From Haemaphysalis longicornis (lineage: Eukaryota; Arthropoda; Arachnida; Ixodida; Ixodidae): a stretch of DNA of 64,000 nucleotides. The stretch spans positions 44,814,144-44,878,143 of the forward strand of contig CM023457.1 of assembly GCA_013339765.2 (NCBI GenBank), in the 5' to 3' direction. Within the stretch, counting starts at the first letter, position 1; every line of letters begins with the position of its first letter. Positions 57,160-64,000 of the stretch are shown here, one piece after another. The position numbers were made by a program, and so were the translations under genes. The notes under the pieces were generated by a model. The model had not been told where the DNA came from. It searched no databases and saw nothing but the letters and a program-made list of their open reading frames with translations.

Positions 57160-57884
57160 GTAAGTACAAAGTTTGGGCGCACTGCCACTTTCTCGAGAAA
57201 TATAGCCGTTCAGCACTGATTTCTAAACCCACATAACCGCATGCTACTGGTGTCTCATGCCGCAAATGCCTGCCGTTTATTCGAGTGTGTAGTGAGCGGC
57301 AAGCTCCCGAACTTCCTCGAAAGAGGGAAAATTACATAGGTGACAGTCAACGCACTTTTGATTTACGTCGAAGTTGTAAAACAGCACGGGCAACCATCGT
57401 AATACGTTTCACAAGTATTCGCGTTGATAATGCAACGCTGTTGGGTGCGAGCCAGCTCGATTTTGGCGACGCATTTGATGCGATTGGTGTAGGGCTTCCT
57501 GTACGTAAAACTGCGAGCAACCAGATATGTGCGGGTTCCAGGGATTACACAAGTTTTGTATCGCGACGCTCGTTTCCGCGCGTCTGCTATTGCACTTGGG
57601 GTCCCACAAGGCTGCACACTGGGTCCGATATTGTTCCTCATTTACGACAAGAAGTCGCGCTAAAATCGGCGCTTACTGGACCGGTATGCAGACCGCACAC
57701 TTGTAGCTACCCGGATCCTCAGTTCAGGTTGACAGGTCCGTCACTGAGTTTGGGCAAACTTTATTTAATTGCAAACGCGACACTGCATTGTAGCTTTCTT
57801 TTGCGGTATACTGCTGCGCTGTCTGATCCCCCCGTTTGTATCGCGTAATGGCATGCATGACCATCTCGACCTAGAGGGGGAAAT

Positions 57885-58050
57885 TGAGATTATAGAATTT
57901 AACGTGCCGTAGCTACACCTGGCGCCGGCTATGAAGCGCGCCGTAGTGCAGGGCTCCGGATTAATTTTGACCACCCGAGGTTCCTTAACGTGCGCTGACG
58001 TCTCGGCACGGGCGTTTTCGCCTCCATCTGACAAGCACCAACCGCGGTGG
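57885..58050 (-). mobile_element. tRNA-derived SINE (Ruka-like), reverse orientation
   Basis: Core GGCTCCGGATTAATTTTGAC, then TTTTCGCCTCCATCTGACAA and the start of the head. Confidence 0.8.
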
Positions 58051-58243
58051 ACTAGAGGGGTAAAACTACTCGTCGCTCACTTTTCGCGTGTGTGTACTCC
58101 TATAGTGAGGCTGGCAAGCTATATCTTACTCGCCTAACAGCGCCCGGTTGGCAACCTCTGGAAGAAGGAAAAAAAAAAAATTGAGTATTTGCTGTGCACA
58201 CATTGCTCTACCGTTTGACAATCTTTTGTGCCCTGTGGTGCAG

Positions 58244-58294
58244 GTCATGAAGGGGTCTGGACAACTGGGGCTGCCTCGCAGTAAGACTGTGGCA
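58244..58294 (+). CDS. Possible exon of the 57.1-60.3 kb gene
   Basis: 3' splice site CCTGTGGTGCAG, 17 codons (VMKGSGQLGLPRSKTVA), donor GCA|GTAAGT. It joins in frame to the exon at 57076-57159. An earlier donor CGCA|GTAAGA (after 58280) would change the phase and allow an open path through 58673-58780. Confidence 0.25.
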
Positions 58295-58672
58295 GTAAGT
58301 GCCCGCTTTTTGCTTCTGTTACAGACTTAATGCTCCTTTCCAGTTTCCCTGTGACGACATTTCCTGCTCAGCTAATTTCTGGAGTCTGTAGAAGACTGCA
58401 CAAATTCACGTCTCGATGCACCATCGTGATCCTCTTTTCCCAGATCATGTAGTCACTGGCTTGTAACCACCGCCTTTTACAAAAACCACCTGCTGCTTCT
58501 TCTCTCTTCCCTTGATTCTGCTTCCCTATCGGCTCATTTTCATCATTCCACCTTGCCTGCATAGCGGTTAGCCAGTGTGTATTTGTATGGCAAACTCCCT
58601 TATTTTCCCGTCCAACCGGGTGTACTACTGTGTATAATGTTATTATTTGTCATGTTTTTTTATCATTTGCAG

Positions 58673-58780
58673 TGTTCCACTTCTGCCCCAAAGTGAACAG
58701 AAAAGTGTTGTCAGGAAAAGAATCGAATGAATTTCGCAGCAGCAAAGAAGAAGCTCTGCCTTGGAGATCATGGGGAAGAG
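58673..58780 (+). CDS. Possible exon of the 57.1-60.3 kb gene
   Basis: 3' splice site TTTTTTTATCATTTGCAG and donor GAAGAG|GTTAGA, 108 bp. It is open only in the phase reached from the earlier donor at 58280 (FHFCPKVNRKVL... ALPWRSWG). It does not fit in phase with 59740-59881, so an exon is missing or one call is wrong. Confidence 0.2.
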
Positions 58781-58867
58781 GTTAGAGTAGCCTGGTTTGG
58801 CAAGCGCATGCTGTTGGCTTGCGCTGCGGTGTTCACGTTTTCCACACAACCGTATGTTTGGCAGTGT

Positions 58868-59128
58868 TGATTGATTGATTGTGGCACCGGCCGTGGTGCT
58901 TCAGTGGGTAAGGCATTGTGCTGCTGAGCACGAGGATGTGGGTTCGATTCCCAGCTGAGGAGCTGCTTTTCTGATGGGGGTGAAAAAGTGAAAACGCCTG
59001 CATGTTCAAGATTTGGCACACATTAAAGATTCCCAGGTAGTCAAAATTAATCCGAAGCCCTCCACTTAGGCAGGCCTCATCGCCTGCGTAGTGTCAGTGC
59101 ATTAAACCCCACAATCAATTTGATTGAT
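58868..59128 (+). mobile_element. tRNA-derived SINE (Ruka-like)
   Basis: Nearly complete: head CACCGGCCGTGGTGCTTCAG, A-box region AGTGGGTAAGGC, B-box GTGGGTTCGATTCCC, core AGTCAAAATTAATCCG, tail CATTAAACCCCACAATCAAT. ATTGATTGAT-type repeats lie on both sides. Confidence 0.9.
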
Positions 59129-59149
59129 TGTACGCAGTTTGCGGTAGTG

Positions 59150-59350
59150 TCGGTGCATTAAACCCCAAAATCAATTTGATTGATTGTACGGTTTAATGTG
59201 CCGACACAACGCAGGCGATGAGGCCTGCCTAAGTGGAGGGCTTCGGATTAATTTTGACTACCTGGAAATCTTCAACATGCGCTGAAATCTCTAACATACG
59301 GCCATTTTCGCTTTTCGCCCCCATCAGAAAAGCGGCCGCCGTGGCCAGGA
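59150..59350 (-). mobile_element. tRNA-derived SINE (Ruka-like), reverse orientation
   Basis: The mirror of the preceding copy; tails abut (TTAAACCCCAAAATCAATTT). Core GGATTAATTTTGACTACCTG, then CGCCCCCATCAGAAAAGCGG. The head is truncated at 59350. Confidence 0.85.
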
Positions 59351-59739
59351 TGTTTGGCAGTGCAAAAAGTTACATCCTTCCACTGATGTGACAACACGCA
59401 CATTTTATGATGCCACCAGTAATGTAATCAGAATAAAAATAACTGCTATTAGGGCTCCAAAACTTTGGCTACGTGCGAGTACAGACAGTACATGCACTCA
59501 CCTGCTTAGCCAGCTTTTTCAGAACAAAGAGATGTGACTACGTAAGATAAACTTACAAGAACTGACTTAAGAGCAAGAATGTGACTGAACCCAAAAGAAA
59601 GCCTTGCATGAAAGCGACCGTTCCACTCAAGTTGTCTGTTCCAAAGAACCGACTTGTTAGCTGCGAAAAGGAAGAAAAAGCTTTGTATTGTGTAGTCCGA
59701 GAACAAAAAATGCCTGGCTGTCTCAGTTGCTCATTACAG

Positions 59740-59881
59740 TGCAGAAGGTGCCTTCCAGTGTGCCACACGTCAAGCCGTTGAAAGAGTGCTAAAGACCACT
59801 GCAAACCTTCTGGTTCCACCCAATCCAGACGCCTTGGTCGAGCTCCGTATACAGGTAAAGAGGGGCATCCAGACTTGCCAG
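59740..59881 (+). CDS. Probable internal coding exon, unknown product
   Basis: 142 bp between a 3' splice site TTGCTCATTACAG and a near-perfect donor CCAG|GTAAGTG. Frame: one base to complete a codon, then 47 codons, AEGAFQCATRQAVERVLKTT through VPPNPDALVELRIQVKRG to CQ. Amphipathic, no domain recognised. The opposite strand is also open in register, with a protein-like reading (SPIEEFTYLASLDAPLYLYT), but its donor is poor. I favour the plus strand because of the splice sites. Confidence 0.4.
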
Positions 59882-60280
59882 GTAAGTGAATTCTTCGATG
59901 GGGCTCTGTACCCTGCTTGTTTTGAGCTGGTGCATGGATAAGCAGCTGTCATGCTTCGGGAAAGTGTTGTGGGATTTGTGACAGCTGTCGGCTATGCTGT
60001 AACCTCCCTAATAGTGCCGTGTTGCATGTCAGGGGTGGTCTTCTTCACATACCACAGCTGGCAGCGCTACAATTGCAGTGTGCATGCGAGTGGCTTTGTC
60101 TGTTCCTTTCCTCAATGCGGCTTGTTTGACATGTAAAAAACTAGAAACGATAAGGATTTTAGTTATTAGAATACAGTGCTTTTCGTGGTGCCCTGCAATG
60201 TTTAATGTAAAAATTCGGTTTTACAAAATGTCTGAAATGTTATTTAGTAACTTGTATTAGCGCAGAATTTTTAGGTAGTG

Positions 60281-60290
60281 AATAAATAAA
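60281..60290 (+). promoter_or_regulatory. Overlapping poly(A) signals AATAAATAAA
   Basis: Could end the plus-strand gene suspected at 57.1-59.9 kb; a T/G-rich stretch follows. Confidence 0.35.
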
Positions 60291-60299
60291 GCCATACTT

Positions 60300-61800
60300 T
60301 GTTTATACAATAGCCAACACCAGTTTTTTAGGTTCGACCTCCAAGAGTGCATTTATACTTTAAGGGCGCAGCAGCCCTTTGGTGGCCGTCTCTGGGCTGA
60401 GCCGGTTGTCAGCGTAACTGAGGGAAGGATGGAAAGACCGACGAGTGAAAGAAAAAGCGAACGATGAACGAAAGCAAAGGAGGAGAGTGTCGCGAAATTG
60501 GGAGGGGAGGGTGGTTCGCCATGGTGGCGCGAACCAGCGCTCTTCGAAAGTATGTGGTGGGGGAGAGGAAGGGGCAGTATGCTCACAAGGGCCTCGACGG
60601 CGCGACGCTTGGTGAAAACGTGAGTGGGGCGTGCGCGTGATTATGATGTGCGTTTGCTTAAGACACAGTTCGTGGTCCCTTCCTGAGACGCACTTTGCGC
60701 CGCCACTGCAGAGGCTCACCATAGCTGCCGTCGAGAGAACCCACAAGTGATTGCTGTCTCAGCGCACTGCTGCTGCGCCCAAATATCGCATTATGGACTA
60801 TCGTAATCGGCAGTTCCTTTTTGAACTTCAGAACCTTTGTATATACAGGCTTTGTATATACAGGCCTACTTGAAAATCAGGGTGTCAGCACAGCTGTCAT
60901 CAATTCAGTGAAGAGCATGGTATGAGAGGGTCGGCACCTCTCAGTAGACAATTTCCTTTATCAACGATGAATCCGAATTGGCCTTGAACTCTTGTTGTGC
61001 AGCCTCTAAAGTTAAGCCCAATGTGGTGACTGCTTGGATGGTTTCATAATAACTCAAACTTCTTAAACTAAACTTCATATTTAAGAAAATAACAGGTTAA
61101 GGAATGGCTGTTCGATAAAGAGTATTTCAATTCAGTCGACTTTCTGGCAGCCGCTTCAGCCGTAGCAAGATTAGGGTTTGTGCTTTTAGCAGTATGTTGC
61201 CTTGCAGCTGCTGTGTTTTAGTTGTACCAACGGTCTGGAGAAGTGGTCTTAAAATGGGGGTCCGAGGACCTCAAAGAATCTACGACCACAGTTCAGGGGT
61301 CTGTGACCTCGCTTTCCTTATTTTTTTTTCTCCATTTTGGCAAAGCTTGCCCGCAGCACACAAAAGAAGTAGCTTTTCTACGTAGCACACTTTTTAAAGT
61401 TGGCTTCTTCCAAAACACGCCTGCTGTGCGGAAAAGCCAGACATGAATGGCAGGATTTTGATAGGTGTATGAACTACTTTACCTGCAAGAAAAAATTGTC
61501 TAGCAGTATGGCATGGGTCAACATATTTTACCATGGGTCCCCCCCCCCCCAAACTTCTAAAAGCTTGAAAGGAATCCCCTGTGCACTCGCAGCTGAGAAC
61601 AACCGGTCTAGCGCTTTTGTTTTTAGCGAAAGTAAGTCTGAAAGAGGGAACAGTGGACACCTCTTGTGGCTGCCTCAGGACCTGCTAGAAAGAAGTCGTA
61701 TAATATTAAGTGCGGAGCAGTTTAGGGGCTCAGCTTGTCGTCATAGCTCATCCAGGGTCATGGTATGTAGCCACCATAGTGACGTGTAACGCATAACACA
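60300..61800. other. Unassigned sequence
   Basis: No exon supported. A purine-rich block (60415-60600) and a pyrimidine-rich block (61318-61335). A third copy of the KFRIREY-like segment is at 60767-60822. Confidence 0.35.
60767..60822 (+). repeat. Short copy of the KFRIREY-like segment
   Basis: CAAATATCGCATTATGGACT and ATCGTAATCGGCAGTTCC; frame reads PKYRIMDYRNRQFLF. Compare 6170-6265 and 53750-53850. Confidence 0.4.
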
Positions 61801-61807
61801 GTGTTGA

Positions 61808-62644
61808 AGTGGCCATACAGACAAAACACAAGTTTGGTTTATTGGAAAGATTGCATCGTTAGAATCACACTGACACCACTTTTACTGCAAACTTCGCTCA
61901 GATAACCTGTATAATTAGGAAAAAGGGAATGGCCATGCAGCCCACTCGCTCTATTCCCGCAACAGAACCTATGATGTCATACGTGCCCAGCTGTGCGATT
62001 GGCTGAGGCCAGCAAATGCAAATAGGTAGGGCTTATAAAGTTGCCGAACGAGCTATTTGCACTTAAATGTAATGCATATTCATTTTACAGCAGTAAGAAT
62101 GGTGGGGTAAACAAGGAAAGTTACGAAAATACACGTAAACATAGAAGTACCGATGCGTACTGCTGTTGATGGTGGGCGCTTGTTTTAGCTGCACAGCAGT
62201 CCGCCGCTTTGAAGTTTTCCTGCACGACGCTGGCCAAGTGGCGTAAGCGACATCTTACGTGGGCCTGTTTGTGTAGCATACCCCACGTTTCACAAATGCA
62301 TTTCTCTGTCCTGTAACAAAAGCAAGCCACGTGCAAATACGGTCAAAAACAAAGTAACGGCGGACAACGGTCCACGCTGACTATGGTAGTGCCACCTGGG
62401 AGGACTGACGGTAAGCAAGGCTGCAGAGCCTAAGGACACACTAGAAGTTCGTTTTAATACCCGCCCCCATGACTTCATGGCAGGCGTCTCAAAAACACGA
62501 TTTGGCGGGAGAATCAAAATTTTAACCTCAATTGATTAATTTCTCAGTGAATACGGCATCCTTTGGTGCTGTACAAGCACTGGGGGAACTAAAAAACGCG
62601 AAATATTTCGAACAAAACAATTGCATTTTGCCTTCATGGCCCCT
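61808..62644. mobile_element. Kolobok-like (TTAA-type) non-autonomous element, uninterrupted
   Basis: Ends AGTGGCCATACAGACAAAAC and CTTCATGGCCCCT with TTAA at the right (62645-62648) and TTGA at the left (61804-61807). It is the full-length reference for the LINE-split copy at 7662-12066, and its outer parts match the THAP-bearing copy at 12114-13829. No ORF. Confidence 0.8.
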
Positions 62645-62919
62645 TTAAGCAGCCAAACAGGGGCTTTGAAAGGATCGCCGCTTCTCCTTGCCAGAATCCA
62701 ACCTGAGTCCCTCGCATTGCGACACCGATGTCAATCCCATTGGGCCACACAGGCACACGTTCCTCGTCTGCAAAGTGTTGGGGGATGATCTTTGCCCTGC
62801 ACCGTTGGCACAGAAGCTGCCGTTGCTATGTTGTAAATGAGTACGTGACATAAAATAAGAAAAATGTCATGAGTTAATTAATAACTATATTATATTAATA
62901 AAAACTATATTAATAAAAA

Positions 62920-63800
62920 CACGATCCAGTGTCTTTATAGACATTTTCAGTGGCTGCGGCACCCTCTTGACTACTTTCGGTATCAATTCACGATCCAGTG
63001 TCTTTACAGTCATGTCTCGTTAATATGGATGCCTCCGTTCCTCAGAAAAATCGTCCATAATGTGATTTGTCCATAATAACGAATCAATGTCAAAAACACA
63101 ATCATTAAGGAACACATGCTAAAAGAGTCTCACTTTTGAAGTGGCACTGGCATACTTCCTTTTTCAGCTGAGCGAAAAGCTCGGTCCGTTTAAGCTTAAC
63201 ACCAGCCATTGCATCCACCAAACTGACCAGAGAAGCGTACAGCCTTGCCTTTTATGCATATTGAATATTGGTACAAACTTTTATCGTCCTCTCATCTTGT
63301 CCTGAGCCTCAGGACTTGCTCATTCCGGCGTATGCTGCACCGCGAAATCTTGTTTGATAGGAAAGGGCACCCTGCCGTCACTACCCTAGAGAGTTGCTCG
63401 CTGATCACGAATGTTCCCGATCTAATTCGATAGTACTGGCAGCAAGAGCGTTCCGAGATAAATGCATGCTTAGGCTATGCTTCTGCCTACTGTGAACTGT
63501 GAATTGCCTACTGTGAGGTCACAAGTCATTCTTTTTATTTTTGCTTTGCAGACCACTGTCCATAATAACGAGACAAATGTGCCGGTCTCTATCCGTTTCG
63601 TCCCCAAAATTGCCGCCCATAGTCCGGACTGTGGGTTTCTATATAACGGGGCAGAATTGCATGACGAGAGACCGGTTCGCCGAAAATTTCGTCCATATTG
63701 CGGGGTTTTCACATTAACGGGGTCCATATTAACGAGACATGACTGTATAGACATTTTCAGGGGCTGCGGCACCTTCTCTTAGCTACTTTCGGTATCAATT
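62920..63800. repeat. Two tandem copies of a 69-bp repeat, the second interrupted
   Basis: Unit: CACGATCCAGTGTCTTTA, TAGACATTTTCAG, GGCTGCGGCACC, CTACTTTCGGTATCAATT. The first copy is 62920-62988. The second starts at 62989 and continues after the inserted transposon from 63748 to 63800. Confidence 0.8.
63007..63745. mobile_element. TA-flanked Tc1/mariner-pogo-type transposon with perfect ends
   Basis: The first 23 bases (CAGTCATGTCTCGTTAATAT onward) are a perfect inverted repeat of the last 23. TA is duplicated at 63005-63006 and 63746-63747, and removing element plus one TA restores the 69-bp repeat exactly. Subterminal GTCCATAATAACGA-type motifs recur. No transposase ORF; 739 bp, so non-autonomous. 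The perfect ends and clean empty site suggest a young insertion. Confidence 0.9.
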
Positions 63801-64000
63801 CCAGGCTGATACTGAAACTATTCACGAGATGGCGCCACAGCCCTGTTGCCAAATCCCTGCGCCGCACTTGACAGAGTTCACTGCTTGATTCTCAATGCAG
63901 CTTCGGGCTACGTAAACGTTGCTACATCTAATATCTTTTCGTGGTTGTTTCTATGATAAAGGCACACATGTCATAATGTGTCAAAAGCCACCGTGCGGAC

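Noticed and set aside
59557..59660. Minus-strand exon with a membrane-segment-like reading (FMQGFLLGSVTFLLLSQFL)
   Set aside because: It has CGCAG and GTAAGT at its ends, but the continuation stops at once, and the hydrophobic reading is what the complement of an A/G-rich sequence gives by chance.
1..64000. CRISPR array, bacterial operon or prophage
   Set aside because: No regularly spaced identical repeats, no prokaryotic gene density and clear eukaryotic introns and SINEs throughout.

Overview
This is a eukaryotic, repeat-rich stretch that looks like nuclear DNA of a hard tick (Ixodidae). The evidence is at least nine copies of a tRNA-derived SINE of the Ruka type known from ticks, degenerate CR1-like and I-like LINEs, Penelope-like elements, and very long transposon-filled introns around short coding exons. 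There is no operon structure; almost every long open frame outside the exons named below is chance or transposon-derived. Identification rests on sequence reading alone.

Layout. 1-16 kb (minus strand): three exons of a WD40 protein (15868-15984, 6861-6998, 2399-2628) join in frame and align blade for blade with the propeller of NEDD1, a gamma-tubulin-ring recruiter. Its 5' exons lie to the right and were not found; its 3' exons lie off the left edge. Its introns hold a hAT MITE with an intact 8-bp target duplication, a three-deep nest of TA-flanked DNA elements, SINEs, and three TTAA-flanked elements in a row. The middle TTAA element carries a THAP-domain ORF and looks like a Kolobok-type transposon. 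The first has a 3.5-kb LINE inserted in it.

16-30 kb: no host gene could be supported. It holds LINE 3' ends, two Penelope-like elements (the one at 27.3-29.0 kb keeps a 448-aa RT/GIY-YIG frame), a palindromic DNA-element complex (23.4-24.5 kb), and a pogo/Tigger-like element (29.0-29.8 kb).

31-48 kb: the most interesting part. Five homologous terminal-type exons each encode, or once encoded, the same module of three C2H2 zinc fingers: intact at 34.1 and 43.0 kb (+) and 47.4 kb (-), decayed at 37.9 and 40.0 kb (+). The three intact ones begin at a 3' splice site in the same codon phase and end with a stop. This is the architecture of a gene with mutually exclusive 3' zinc-finger exons, as in insect lola, broad or mod(mdg4). 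The shared upstream exon is not in the window. One cassette is inverted, so it is either a separate gene or a candidate for trans-splicing.

48-64 kb: mostly unannotatable AT-rich DNA, a SINE cluster (54.6-59.4 kb), weak evidence for a plus-strand gene (57.1-60.3 kb), another short copy of the TTAA family (61.8-62.6 kb), and a very well preserved TA-flanked transposon inserted into a 69-bp tandem repeat (63.0-63.7 kb).
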